Origin: Talpa occidentalis
Lineage: Eukaryota; Chordata; Mammalia; Eulipotyphla; Talpidae
Reading direction: 5' to 3'
NCBI RefSeq assembly: GCF_014898055.3
Contig: NW_023601433.1
Span: 83,833,106 to 83,897,105, forward strand
DNA: 64,000 nucleotides
Under the pieces are notes generated by a model. That model made no database searches, was not told the origin of the DNA, and saw only the letters and a program-made list of their open reading frames with translations. This document shows, in pieces, positions 33,935 to 45,960 of the stretch. The position numbers and the translations under genes are program-made. Every line of letters begins with the position of its first letter. Position 1 is the stretch's first letter.

Positions 33935-34115
33935 TTAACGAGAGGCGCGCACAGTCTTTATTTTTGACACACGATTCATAGTTTAGCCCCAGCCCTGATA
34001 TTCAATCAGCTGAATACAGGCTCTGGAAGAAGAGGCATTCTCCCTGCCTGCGTGTTAATTAGAAACGCCAGTCCTGGCGGCCGCCCACACTAATCAACTT
34101 TCTCCACGTTTTGAT
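33935..34115. promoter_or_regulatory. Candidate distal enhancer block
   Basis: Repeat-free. Motifs include ttatttttgacacacgattc, gatattcaatcagctgaa, ttaattag at 34055-34062 and cactaatcaac. Close to the block at 33290-33625, so the two may form one enhancer. Confidence 0.4.
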
Positions 34116-34900
34116 GGAAGACGCACACCCAGGAGGGGTTCTGAAACTCTGGGTGGAGAAGTTGGAAATGCCCTGGATGCAGGGAGTCCCTCAGGAGGGA
34201 GAGACACTGACCATTGGATCATATCGCCTTCTACCCCTTTCGACTCGCCCCCAGGTCTGCTCCTTACTGAAGCCTGGGGGTGGTATCACCTCCTCCAGGA
34301 AGCCTTCTCTGCTTTAGTGAAATTTGGTGGATGGATCGAAACCTGGAAGAGGGCCCTGTGGTGGAAGATCGAACATTTGCCACCCCCCTGCCATGCCCCG
34401 ACCTCCACCCGAGAAGGAACTTCTCCACGAACAACAGCTCTGATGAGCTAGCTGCCTAGTAGCTTCCTTCCCCTTCCCCGATGTCCCTGTTCAAGTTCGG
34501 GCCCTATTATTATTTCTCACGTGAATTATTGCGACCATAGCTTATATCGGTTCACCCTATTTGCTGTCTTATTTTCTTCCAGCCAGCTTTCTCTGTGCCA
34601 GCAGAAAGATAAACCAGGTCCCTCCCCTGCTCGAACACCTTCCAAGACTCCCTGTGGCTGCCAGGACAAAGTCCAAAAGTAGTCTAAGGCCATGGCGATC
34701 TGGCACCACCTAAGCTGCCTCAGGTCTCCTAGCACCCTCCACGCGTGTGAGAATCTCTTTTTAACAAAAGCCTTTGTTAAAATACAGTTTCCTGGCCATG
34801 CCCCCTGCTTCTGGAGGGCTGGGGTGGGCCCAGGAACCTGCATTCCAGGGAGCATCCTGAAGGCATGCAGTGAGAGCCAAGGCACTTTGCTCAACATCTT
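34116..34900. repeat. Unique sequence, then L2 and MER20-like remnant
   Basis: L2 lies at about 34580-34760 (ccaggacaaagtccaaaagt, atctggcaccacctaagctg). A MER20-like piece lies at 34770-34870 (ctggggtgggcccaggaacc). 34116-34580 shows nothing specific. Confidence 0.5.
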
Positions 34901-35279
34901 CTAAGCTGAGGTTCCCTCTCACCCCCACCTGATGCAACCTCCCCGCCAGGCTTGTACTTAGCCCTGCAGAATTCCACAAGGGCGCCTGGGCATGCCTGCC
35001 TGGCACTCCTTCCGCCGTCCCCTGGTGGGGCGCTGCCTGAACAGGAGAGAGCAGGAGTCCTTCTCCAGGACACCCAGCCCTTCGGGTCCTCTCCTTGCTC
35101 TCTGGCTGTGAGCAAGTGCCCGCCCAGCCCTTGGGACAATTGCCTGATGGGCTGGTGCAAGGGAGCTTTGAGTATTTTTTCCGTCTTTCCAAGCCAGACG
35201 GTGTTTGGAAATTTGGGGGAAAAAGATTCTCCCAAACGGTTGCTCTTACTGTCAGACCATAAAGATTCTGAGTGTGAAT

Positions 35280-35470
35280 GACTAAGAACGTGACTTCTAG
35301 AATCCAACTTCCCGGGTCTGGCACTTCCCATCTCGCCCCCACTTGCTGTGTGACCTTAGGGGAGTGACTCCCCCAGGCTGGGCCTCAGCTTCTCCACATG
35401 CAAAGAAGGAATAACGATAGCACACACTTCACAGAAGTGGAAACGTGATTTTAAATCATCCACAGCAAGT
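35280..35470 (+). repeat. MIR SINE
   Basis: ttgctgtgtgaccttagggg, gtgactcccccaggctgggc and ctcagcttctccacatgcaa are the MIR core. Confidence 0.75.
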
Positions 35471-35689
35471 ACTTGAGACACCCAGTTCACGGTCGATTAC
35501 TGCCGGCAGTTGTGGTTAACAACAGGCTGGTCAAACCTGCTGGTCAGAAGCCAAGGGGCGCTGGGGGCTCTCTTCAGACCAGGGGCTTGGGCTTGGATTT
35601 CAGAGGGCAGTGCCCGCACACAGTAGGTGCTTGGCCAGGAGATGTTTCATTAAAATGAGAAGTGAACAGCTTGGGGGTGTGGGGAAGCT

Positions 35690-35884
35690 TCATCGTGTAT
35701 CCAGACACACACGGAGACAGACGCCCCGAGACACACACAAAGAAAGAGCCCCACGAGCACAAAGACAGACAGAAACAAAGACAGTCACAGATAGACAGAC
35801 ACAGACAGATGCACAGTCGGGCTCACACGCGCACAAAGAGACAGATACGTTCTCCCGGGCTCACGCGCGCGCACGACGCCAGGA
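35690..35884. repeat. Degenerate CA/GACA-rich tract
   Basis: Repeated acacac, gacagac and cgcgcgc motifs over 190 bp; low-complexity sequence. Confidence 0.7.
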
Positions 35885-36065
35885 CATTTTGTTCTCTTGT
35901 GCCAGAATCAGAGGAGCCGCCGCGGCAGCAGCTGCCTCCCCACCTCTATAACAAGACTGCATTTATTTGAAGAGTGTCAGGAGGTCATTCCTCAGCTAAA
36001 TAGTGTCATTCCCATCCTTCCTGGTCTCCTCCTAGGACCGATTCCCTGATCGTTCATCATGCCCG
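35885..36065. promoter_or_regulatory. Weak candidate conserved element
   Basis: Repeat-free sequence after a CA/GACA-rich tract, with cctctataacaagactgc, atttatttgaag and cagctaaatagtgtc. Support is weak. Confidence 0.25.
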
Positions 36066-36819
36066 TATCTCCAGCCGCAGGGCCTCCCACGGACGCCTCC
36101 CTCGCAGAGGGACCGCAGCAGCCACTGGGGGTGCGGGGAGAGGGGCTGCCTCCAAATCCCAGGCCTCCACAGCGGTTCCTGCCCCCACCCCACAGATGAG
36201 AAAGTAGAGGCCCAGAGAGGAGGGATGCATTTGTTCATTCATTCACTCCAGGTCAGGTTGCCTCACTGGGAATCGCTGTTTTTGAAAGTCAATGATCAGC
36301 AAATTCAAACGTTCCGTCCTGTCATTTAATGGGTAGATCCCCTGTGCCGGGCACAGGCTAGGCCTGGAGAGTGACCTGAAGCTGACCTGCCAGTGGGTGA
36401 GACAGAAATTCACAGGGAAGGGGATCAGCAATGACAGCTGTGTAAGTGGTGGTGCGGGCTGAGACCAGGCGTGGGGTACAGCAGAACGGAGCGGGCAGGC
36501 ACTGCCCTGGACAGAGAGCCAGGGAGGACCTCTCTGGGAAGGGGACAGCTGAGCACGAGGGAAAGGAGGAACTGAGTCCTGCAGGTGGCTGGGGCCAGAG
36601 GGCTTACAAGCAGAGGGGCCCGCTGAGCAGAGGCCTGGAGTAGGGAACATGCAGGGGTGAGGGGTGAAGAGAAGCAGGGATGTGGGGTGGCTGGAGCAGG
36701 ACTAAGAGGAGAGGGGAATAAGGGGCAAGAAGGAGCTTGGTAGGGTGGGATCCATACTTTTCAAGTATGATGGCAGTCACCAAGCGAGAGCAAGCAGAAG
36801 GAACGTGATGGATCTGATT
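36066..36819 (-). repeat. Unique sequence, then antisense L2
   Basis: ggcctggagagtgacctgaa, gccagggaggacctctctgg and aacatgcaggggtgaggggt at 36360-36670 fit reverse L2. A short antisense MIR or L2 lies near 36190-36245. Confidence 0.45.
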
Positions 36820-37300
36820 TCAAATAAAACCATCGCCAGTTCCTAGGTGTGTGTTCAAAGAACTGAAAACAGGGGCTCACAAAGGAAGCTGAATGTAAAT
36901 GCTCCATGCAGCACTATTCACAACAGCCCCAAGATGGAACAGCCTGCACGTCCATCAACATATGAATAAACAGACATGGTCCATGTGTGCAGTGGAATAC
37001 TATTCAGTCGTGAAAAGGGACGGTGTTCTAGCCCAAGTGACAACATGGAGAAAACTCAAAAATGTGCCATGAAGTGAGAAGCCAGACACAAAAGGACAAA
37101 TGTATGATCACTTTCGTGAAACATCTGAAACAGCTACCCAAGTCCATGGAGACAGGGAGTAGAATGGAGGTTCCAGGGGGTTCACCTAGAGGGAAATGCT
37201 TCTATTCAGAAAGATGAGGACACGATGGAAATTGATGGTGCTGAGGGCTGCACACTATTGCAAATGGTCCACTGAAAAATGGTCCGTCTTATGTTAGAGT
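36820..37300 (+). mobile_element. L1 LINE 3' fragment, old
   Basis: gcagcactattcacaacagc, ccaagatggaacagcctgca, gtggaatactattcagtcgt and gaagccagacacaaaaggac are conserved L1 3' landmarks. Frames are broken. Confidence 0.8.
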
Positions 37301-37329
37301 CATTTGCACCAAACCCCCCCCCCCATCCC

Positions 37330-37520
37330 TTCCCTGTGCCAGACACAGAAACATTGAGGTTGGGGGCTCGGGGATTAGGCCAGCGGCTGAGAGGGAGGCT
37401 CCAGGTGTGGGATCTGCGCTCAGATGCCAAGTCTGCTCCTCCTGGCTGTGTGACGTTGGGGCGGTGACCTCACCCCTCTGGTGTCGAGTGGGAGTCGTAA
37501 TAGCCCCTACTCAAGCACCG
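37330..37520 (+). repeat. MIR SINE
   Basis: gaggctccaggtgtgggatc, ctggctgtgtgacgttgggg and ctctggtgtcgagtgg follow MIR with divergence. Confidence 0.6.
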
Positions 37521-37847
37521 TGGGGGGATTCATTGGCACAAGGTCAATAGGGGGCTTTTTCCAGTGCCCTCAGAACAAAGCCTTTCACACCCACCCTTTA
37601 GCCAAGGTGTGAGGCTCCGCGTGTGCAGCCCAGGAGCCCTCCTCTCTCCTCTCCTCTGCTTCCACGCTCTCCTCTTGCCCGCCTTTCCCCCTTTTTCTTC
37701 TTTTCCCATTGCCTCCTTTTTCTTTCCCTCCAGGATGGGTTTTGGGGGCCTGAAATCCCACAGGGCCTGCACTTGGTTGAAAGCTCTGCTGCTGCCATCT
37801 TGAAACTCTTAATCACTGTTGACACGGGGGCCCTCGCTTTCATTTTG

Positions 37848-38140
37848 GTTTTTTGTTTGTTTGTTTTTTTAAAGATTTATTTATGCATAGAAGAGCTGGG
37901 GTACAGGCCAGAGGTGGTGGAGGGTGGGGTAAGAGGATTCACCAGAGCCAGAGCGGGGAACAGAACAGGCAGACGGACCAAAGTACACTGCTGAAAAATG
38001 GGGAGCAGCGGGGTGACAGGAGAGGTCTGCTCGCCATGTGGGTTGCTCCCTGGCCAGCCGGGGAATCAAATTCATGCTGCAGAGGCCGCGGACCGCTTAG
38101 GTTGCGTCTTAACTCATTGTGCCACCAGGGAGACCCCCTT
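37848..38140 (-). mobile_element. tRNA-derived SINE, intermediate subfamily
   Basis: T-rich tail, then agatttatttatgcatagaa, ending ccaccagggagaccc. It combines A-like tail sequence with B-like gtacactgctg. The target duplication gctttcattttg is at 37836-37847 and 38141-38152. Confidence 0.9.
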
Positions 38141-38152
38141 GCTTTCATTTTG

Positions 38153-40384
38153 TACTGGCTGAGCCTGCCACCCCCTTGGTGAGACTCTCACCACAAGGAG
38201 AACCACTGCCCATTTCTGGTTTGTAGGGACATATTTCTGCACTCCCCACCAGAAGGAGCTGGACCAGGGACTCGAGGCAGACCCTGCTCCTGCCTAACTT
38301 CTTGGCTCTCCCTATTTTAAAACTCTTGCCCAGAAGGACAGCAAAGGCAGGACAGGGAAAATGCTCCAGACTCCTCTCCCCTCCACTCCCCCTCACCCCA
38401 GGCCATTCCGGAGATGCCTGGGCGCCCTGGGGAGATGGGAGAGGGAGGAGCAGATAGACAGCAGGCGTGAGGGGGCCCCTAAAAGATCCTCTAGTCTCAG
38501 GGTCTCTACACTGGGTGCAAATCAGAACCCCAGGAAACAGAAGAAAAAGTGAATTCTCTGGCCTCTCCGCACACCCCTCCCTCCACAGGGTTTTAGGTGA
38601 CTGTGCTGCAGGTGGGTAGGAGCCAGACCCCTCCGGGACCCCCTCCATGTAGCCACCCATCTTTCTGACCTCAGGTTCTCCCACTGCGGTCAACTCTGCT
38701 CAGAGCTCCCCCACTTCCCATACTCCCCAGCAGGAACACGCTCTCGCTCCATTTCCACATCTGGCTCGTTGGGCTCAGCTTGGCTGTCACCTAGAGAGGG
38801 CCCCAGCCTGTCACTCCCATCGTTGAAGCACTGATGGCACCAGAGAGGGGCCTTGTTATGTCCGGTTGGTGTCTGTCTCCCTGCCTGGCACCAGGTGGAG
38901 TGAGAGCAGGGCCTCCATCTAGCTCAGACCATGGTGGCCTCGCCCAGGGCCTGGTACATGGCAGGTGCCCATGGGCATCAACTGCCCATAGGAATGAGAG
39001 AAGCTGGATTTTCAGCAAGTGAAATTGTGTCCTAGAGACGTGTGCTCCCTGGAGACTCAGCTGCACCCAGTCTGTGGGTGTCCGGGGCTGGCGGTGGTCT
39101 AGTTGCGGTGGGGACGCTGTCTGCGCCACATCCACCTTTTCCTGCTCACCCCAGTCATGGAAGGACATCCCCTGTGCCACAGCCCTGGCAGCTGGCAAGA
39201 CTGATCTTCTCTGGAGGCCACATTCGCCTCTCCCAGGTGCCACCCTGGCCCTCACTCCACCCTCCATGCCCTTCTGCGCAGACCTGACTCTTCCATCGAA
39301 CAGCACCCCTCCAAAGCCTTCGGGGTCAGGCCACACCGCCCAGGGTCCCCCCCAGCTGCACAAGTAAATTCCACTTCTCCAGGGAAGGTTCGCTGATGTG
39401 AGCCCATCCTAGGTTAGACACCCCCCATTTTAGTCCCGGACATCTGGGCTTGATCTCCAACACGTTGCCCCATGGACTCAACTCCTTCCATATTCGGGGA
39501 GAACATGGCTCTGCAGAAGAGGCAATCTAATCAGCCTCTTCAAAGCGATGGCCATGTATGGGTGGGCCCCCTCTTGTTGTGCCACACTGCCCCCCAAAAC
39601 CAATAAGTTTTTTCATGGTCTAGAAAGATATTAGGCAGCGCCACATGAAGGTCACAGGACATGCTGGGGGGTGAGGGTCTTCCTTCAGGAGGTGACAGCT
39701 GAGTTCCGAGGAAGAAATCAAAGGTGCATCCTGGGCCTGGAGGCCCCCATGGGGGTCACAGGGGGTCCATGGGGCTGTTTTCTTGACAAACCCATATGCG
39801 TGAGGCCAACCCAGCGCAGGACGCGTGACACACAGAGACACGCTTCCCTTGGGTTCGGGGATTTCCAGCAGCTGCTCCTATCGTGCTGTTGGGAGAAGAG
39901 CATTGATGCGAGCAGGCCTGGGTGTGCATCTAGAATCCCCTCTGGGAGCTGCTCCTGCAGGGGGGGGCCTTATAAGACCCCGGGCCCCAGGAAGCCGGAG
40001 AGCCGCCCTTCGTGGGAGCATGGCGCCCTGGTGGGAGCTGGGTGGAGAGCTGCATGAAGGTCTTCCCCGGGGGCCACGAGGCCCTGGTGTCACCCAGGAG
40101 ACTGGCTACTCTCACACAGTCCCCACCCGGGTGCTAACAGGAAAGCGCTCCAGAAAGTCACCCATACTGCCACGGACTCCTGATGAAGGGATCCTGAGGC
40201 GAACACCCATATGGGTCCAAGCCCCCGGGACGCCACTGGAATGATGGCTTGTCAGGCAAGGAGAAGGTCATTCTCAAGAGCCATGGATCCAGGGAGGGGG
40301 GGCATTCTCTGCCTTTGAACCTTTGTCCACCGCCCCCCACCTCTCTAAGTCATGTCCATCCTCCATGGGGTAACTAGAAAGCAA
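38153..40384. other. Long unique stretch, no gene seen
   Basis: About 2.2 kb with only a weak L2 remnant near 38880-38990. Frames up to about 190 codons occur in both orientations but show no recognised domain. Confidence 0.4.
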
Positions 40385-40710
40385 CCCCTGCTTCATGCTG
40401 AATGACCGAAGCCAGACACAAAAGAAGACACAGTGTGAATGGTTTATATAGACCTGTGGGACAGGCAGGCCCCTCCAGAGTGACAGCGAGCGGCTGGGTG
40501 GCAGCCAGGGAGGGGGAGGGGAGACAGGAGATGACCGAGGCGGGGGCTCCCAAGGCGGTGGGGGGGGGGGCATGTGCACTAACTTCATGGCGGCGATGGT
40601 GTCGCAGGCGCACCCGGAGGTCAGCACTCACCAAGCCGCACACTTTAAATACTTGCAGTAAGTGCAGTTCATGCACATCAGTTATTTTCCCGTAGAGCTC
40701 GACCAACAAA
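40385..40710 (+). mobile_element. L1 LINE 3' fragment, old, interrupted
   Basis: tgctgaatgaccgaagccag then acacaaaagaagacacagtg is L1 3'. 40610-40700 (taagtgcagttcatgcacat) looks like its 3' UTR. GC-rich unique sequence lies between. Confidence 0.5.
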
Positions 40711-40784
40711 AGAATCCTCCACACAATCTCCAGGCCCCACCTCCCCTAAATGCCTCCATCACTCGTGTGCTCTTGAATTCGATC

Positions 40785-41250
40785 ATGCAGGGGCTGTTCA
40801 CTGAGCACCTACTATGAGCCACACCTGCGCAGGATGCTGTGGACGAGCCCCACCCCCAGTGAGCTCAGTCCTGTGGGGAAATGCGCAGGGGGTCATGGGA
40901 ACACGGGGGAAGCAGGTCTGAGAGGTGACCGGAAGTGCAGGAGAGGCAGGTGGAGTGAAGAGCAACAGAAAAGACAAATGCGGCCAAAGCCCAGGGCAGT
41001 TGGGCTGGAGGAAAGGAGGCGGCAAGAGGCCACAGAAGGGGACAGAGGCTTGGGGACCAGTGGTTTGGACTCTGTCTTGCCAGCAGTGGGGAGCACCTGG
41101 GAGGCAGCAATGGGGAGCACCTAGGAAGCTTTCCACATGGAATAACCTAGTCAGTCTTGTTCTGTATCACGATTGCCGCTGCCAAGACACGGAGAATGAG
41201 TTGGAAAAGGGACAGAGCAGAGGATCCTGGCAAGAGATGGCTCTGGCCTA
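40785..41250 (-). repeat. L2 LINE fragment, antisense
   Basis: cactgagcacctactatgag, ccccagtgagctcagtcctg and atgagttggaaaagggacag loosely follow reverse L2. Confidence 0.45.
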
Positions 41251-42779
41251 AACTCAGGCCAGATCCTGCAAGATCTTTGCATCCTCAGCAAACTCCACTC
41301 AAAGCCTGACGTATATTTTTCTCCTAATAGTTGTTTGTTGATTGAGCCATTGCTAAGTTCTCGCTCCAGGCTTGTGCACAAAGCTAAGACTTGGAGGACA
41401 TCTACTCGTTGTTGGTAAGCTTTTCATCTCTCCTTGGTCCAAGCCCCAAGTGAGGATGACTCTAAATTCCCATGGGCCAACCCCACCCAACCCCCCTCTG
41501 GCCCTCCAACCCCTTGACTCCCCATTCTTTGGAGAGGAGCACATCTCTGGTTGACCTTACCTCTTAGCATCAGTTTGGTCTCAGAAGGAAGCAGAACTCT
41601 CTATCTGCCAAATAGTAATCATTGTACCTTGGGAAGCTCCAACGTAGTTCTTCAGGAAGTTCTGGCCAATGTAAGTGAGGCGGAGTAGACACAATTCCCA
41701 TTCAAAGACCAAGAGGTGCAACAGAGAGGTTTGGTAATTTGCCCAGGGCCACAGAGCAAACCCAAAAGCAGAACCAGACATCCTCATGCCAAGTGTGGCT
41801 TGGCCCCAATGCCCACCAATCTCCCCTCTGCCTATGCTCCCCAGACTTTGCTTCGGAGGACCCTGAGGGCCTCCGACTGGAAATGACCTGAGGAACAGAG
41901 AAGGGACAGTGACCTGCCCACAGTCTCACGACAGGAAGTGGCAGGTGCTTCTTCCTTAGAGCGAAACTGGAGCTCCTGCCTTCCCAGCTTCTGGCTTCTC
42001 CAGGGAACTAGTGCAACCAGCAGTCACTCTTTGTCCACCCCCGTGAGCCTGGGCACTGCAAAACCTTCCTTCCCCGGGCGTTTCATGTCTTTCCTGGTTT
42101 CATATTTGATCTTCTCCACTAAACTCCTGGGACAAGTACCAGGTCTGATCCATCTGCCTGGCCCCAGCCCCTTGCCAAACACCTTCATCACAGAGGACGC
42201 CCGGGAAGCATCTGCTGATTCATTGTGATCTTGCCATGAGGTGGGGAGGAGAAAGCGCTGGGGGAGGAAAAGGACAAGTCATTAACCGCATAGTGTCCAG
42301 GGCCCAGAACTGCCCCGCGGACATCTGGGCTCCTCTTCCTGCCCTCTGTGCCATCGTCGGCGAGAGACCAAGGCCGCCCTCTGCCCCTTGGTGTCTGCTG
42401 CCCCTGGGTGTCTGTCAGGTGGGGGTGAGGCTAGAAGGCCGGGCTGGAGATTCAGGCAGTAAGAATTCACGGTAAAGGAGCCGCCCCATCCTCAGGTACG
42501 GGGTGGAGCGCGCTGCTGCTTTCTCCTCTCTTGTCTCTGAACATCGCTGAGATCAGGGCGGAGAAAAAGGTCACCACTGTACAGTGGAGAGTCAGTTCAA
42601 ATAAAATCACACCCTGGTCAAGCCCGTGCAGGGGCACAGTGGCGGATCCATCAGCACCACTTCAGACCCGCGCCCGGAGCCGCAGCGTGACTCCCCCGCA
42701 CGCACACAGCCAGGGAGAGGCAGGGCTGGGCGACTTGAGGTCAGGCAAATAAAAGCTTCCCTGTTGGAAGGGCAGCCTG
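41251..42779. other. Mixed unique sequence with MIR and L2 scraps, no gene seen
   Basis: An antisense MIR lies at about 41690-41790 (ggtttggtaatttgcccagg). An L2 piece lies at about 42020-42190. The rest is unassigned. Confidence 0.4.
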
Positions 42780-42915
42780 GTGAGCTGGCATAAGACAGCT
42801 CCAGGTTCGCTCTTGGCTTTGCAAGTTTCAGGTTGTGACATCCTGGGGCAGTTGCTCACCCTCTGTGCTCCTGACTCCCCCCTCCAGCTGTGAAGTGGGT
42901 GGAATAACCACCCCG
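42780..42915 (+). repeat. MIR SINE
   Basis: gacagctccaggttcgctct, tgggcagttgctc-like sequence and ccagctgtgaagtgggtgga follow the MIR order. Confidence 0.55.
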
Positions 42916-44059
42916 AGCTGGTTTGCATAGCCCCCCCACACCCCCCCAGCACACGCGAGCCAAGTCTCAAGTGTCGGGGTTGGGCGATGTGCACTGTTTG
43001 TTTTCCAGGGGCCCCTGAGAGGGCTCTGGTGGACATGTCTGTGCTCGGACAGACCTTTTAGAACGCGAGGACTCTGGAGCCTCAAAGCTCACTGGCATCT
43101 GCCAGACCACCCGCCAGGCAGCCCTGACACCGCCCGCAGAGGGCCTGGCCTGGCCGTGACTCCGCTGAGAACTCTGTGTCTCCACTGAGCCTCTTCCTCC
43201 AGGGACCCAGGAGCACCTGGAAAATCAAAGTCTTTTCCGGTCTGGTTTCCTGAGCCCCCAAGTGCCAAAGCATCCTGGAAAGAAGGAGAAGGGCAAAGAG
43301 GCTCCCAGAGGGGCTCGCAGACCCCTGACCACCGGAGGCCTCCTCCCCACAAGGCCAAACACTGATCCTGGCCCCCACCCACAGGGCTCCCCACTGGCTC
43401 AGGATGAGGGGTGACGCCTGACTGGGTGTGATACCCCCCACCTCCCAGTGGGGACTTTCCGAGCAGGGACTGGACCCTGGCAGGGGAACAGGCTGCTGCA
43501 GCCACCACCAATGTCGAGCAGGGTGTCTCCACCCGCCCTCTCTTGGCTTTTTGAGTGGAATATCCTGCGTGGGAGAAGATGAGCTGAGCCTTCAGGACGC
43601 GGAGTAGCCCTGGGTTCTACCTGCTCGGTGCCCAGAGCACACTCCCGCCGCCTGTGTCTGCCACACGTGTGTGCAGATATTGCCCCATTGAAACCACTGA
43701 TGTAAAGGGAGCTTGGGGGGGGCGTGTCCTGGAGGGAGGACAAATACCCGGGTTAACCCTGGTGGGCGGAGGGGAGGAGAAAGGAGAGAGGGGAAGTGGC
43801 TGGTGGATTTGGAAAAATGATAGGACTGATCCAAACAGCTCAGCCCTGCAATCTGGTCCAGCTACGAAACCCCACTCCTTCCTCCTTCGTTCGGAGAGCT
43901 CCTTCCTGCCTGCTTGGCTTAATACGGGTACAATTCTGTTCTAGAAATACTTACCAGTTGCTTTTTGTAGACAAGGCAGTTTCATGCACTCGTTCCCAAC
44001 AATTATTCAACAAATATGTACGATTCTTATTATTACTTAATCTCTCATCACTAATAATT
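42916..44059. other. Unique sequence, no gene seen
   Basis: No assignable repeat until the MIR at 44060. Long minus-strand frames near 43080-43530 have no domain and overlap one another. Confidence 0.4.
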
Positions 44060-44255
44060 AATAGCAGCATCGTTAACTGGGCACTTACTTTGTGCCAGGC
44101 ACTGTGCTAAGCGCGTTACCTTTGTCATCTCATCTATCCTCACAGTAACTGCATGAACTTATTCATTTCTTTTATTATTTTTTCCCTGGTTGACAAATGG
44201 GGAAAGTGATTAGTAACTCGAAGAGATTAAGTAACTCAGCCAAAATCACCAGCTT
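44060..44255 (-). repeat. MIR SINE, antisense
   Basis: gggcacttactttgtgccag, gcactgtgctaagcgcgtta and gagattaagtaactcagcc are reverse MIR. Confidence 0.75.
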
Positions 44256-44299
44256 GGCTATATACACTTGGAGGGAGGGGTGGGGGCAGTGGGCAGGGA

Positions 44300-44540
44300 G
44301 AATGAATGAATGAATGAATGAATGGCCCAGCAGCCCACAGCTCCTCTGATGGTGTCCAGAGTGACATGTAGATGTGCGGAAATTCAGGCTGCTGGTGGGT
44401 TTCCCTGCTAGAACGTGAGAAGCTCGGGGGGCGGGAATGTGGGTGTTCTACATCACAGTAGCCTCTGTAACTTCTGGTCCAACACTTGGCACACAGTAGG
44501 CAGCAAACACATGTTTACTGATTGTGCAAATAAAGGAAGG
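44300..44540 (+). repeat. (AATG)n tract and L2 3' end
   Basis: gaatgaatgaatgaatgaat lies at 44301-44326. ccaacacttggcacacagta then ggcagcaaacacatgtttac is an L2 terminus. Confidence 0.6.
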
Positions 44541-44694
44541 TGCTTTGCATAGGGTTAGTTGAGCTTCGTAAACACAAACCCCAGGCCCAGCCCAGGCCCT
44601 GCCCTCTCATAGGATCTCCATGTTACTGAGTTTTGTTCAAGGGGCAAAATGTAAATTCTAGAATCTGGGGCTGCCTGGACTTGAGACCGTTTGG

Positions 44695-44912
44695 CAGACC
44701 TGGTTCTCAAGTGGGGGTGATTTTGTACCCCCAGGGGACTGTGGCAATAACTAGAGACAATTTCGGTTGTCATGCCTGGAGAAGGGGTGCTGCTGGGATC
44801 TGGGGGTGGAGTCCAGGGGTAATGTTAAACTTCCTACATGCCCAGTCTCCCACAAAAAAGAATCATCAAGCCCTGAATGTCAATAGTGCCAAGATAGCAA
44901 ACCTCTGATCTA
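44695..44912 (+). mobile_element. MER5A hAT element, near full length
   Basis: tggttctcaagtgggggtga, tgtacccccaggggactgtg, caatttcggttgtcatgcct and atgtcaatagtgccaagata cover MER5A from end to end. Confidence 0.8.
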
Positions 44913-45450
44913 GATGAACAAACAAGTAGAGGAATTACAGCCAGGGGTTGTATTAAGATTTGGGGACAAAATGCTATGGGGTCACCTCGCTGTTCATTCA
45001 CTCATTCAAAACAGTCCCTCAAAGCCTCCTGCTCACAGGCAGTTGCAAGGAGGGGTGGGTAAGGGAGAGCAGACATGGATATGGTTGCCCTCTCCCCTGC
45101 ACCAGCCGCATCCACTCTGGGGTCTCCAGGAAGACAGGCAGTGCCATGCCGGGCGGGGAGCTGGTGGCGTGTGCCGTCAGCTGCAGAGACGGCGAGAAGA
45201 GAGGGACGGGAAACCACATTGGAGTCACTCACGCCAGGGGAGACAGCACTCCTCGTCGGTTTCATCGTTGTGGTTTTTTTCCAGCTCTATGTGGGGTGAG
45301 GCTCCATCATGGGGATCCACGTTGAGGGAAGTGAGAGGCTCAAGGGCTGACCCTGTTTGAAGTATTTCTGCTCTGCTCACAACTAACGTGTGCACCACTT
45401 TACAGAGGGCTTTTGTAGACAGTCTGCCTTGTACTGTGAACATTTCTGTT
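44913..45450. other. Unique sequence, no gene seen
   Basis: Possible L2 scrap near 44990-45060. Nothing else is recognised. Confidence 0.35.
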
Positions 45451-45464
45451 TAAAATCCTAGCAG

Positions 45465-45742
45465 CGGTCCTCCCTGGTGGCTCAGGGGTTAAAGTCAGCG
45501 CTATCAAGCTATCAGCAGCCACTGCAGCGCGAGTTCGATCCCCAGCCAAGGAGCTGACCCACATGGTGCAGCAGACCTCTCCTGTCTCCCGCTGCTCCCC
45601 TCAGCAGTGTATTTCAGTCATTCTGCCTGTTCTGCTCCCCACTCTGTCTCTGGTGAATCCTCTCTCACACACACCCCCTTTATCTCTGGCCTGCACCCCA
45701 GCTCTTATACATATAAATAAGAATAACTCTAAAAAAAATAAA
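45465..45742 (+). mobile_element. tRNA-derived SINE, subfamily A
   Basis: Head cggtcctccctggtggctca, B box gttcgatcccc, body agcagtgtatttcagtca. The target duplication taaaat(c/t)ctagcag is at 45451-45464 and 45743-45756. Confidence 0.9.
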
Positions 45743-45784
45743 TAAAATTCTAGCAGAAAGATAAGAAAAGGGAGGAAGAGGTAG

Positions 45785-45960
45785 GCAAAAATCTGGGCAG
45801 ACTCTGACACTTACCAGCTGTGTGACTTCCCTTCCCTTAATTTCTGCATCTGTAAAATGGGCCTAATAATAGCCCTTGACTTGTAGCCCAGTCCTGAGAA
45901 TGCAATATGACGATGTGATTCGCAGGAATCGTCTCACTGCATGTCACAATCTCAGGCAGG
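45785..45960 (+). repeat. MIR SINE
   Basis: ccagctgtgtgacttccctt, aatttctgcatctgtaaaat and gggcctaataatagcccttg are a clear MIR core. Confidence 0.8.
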
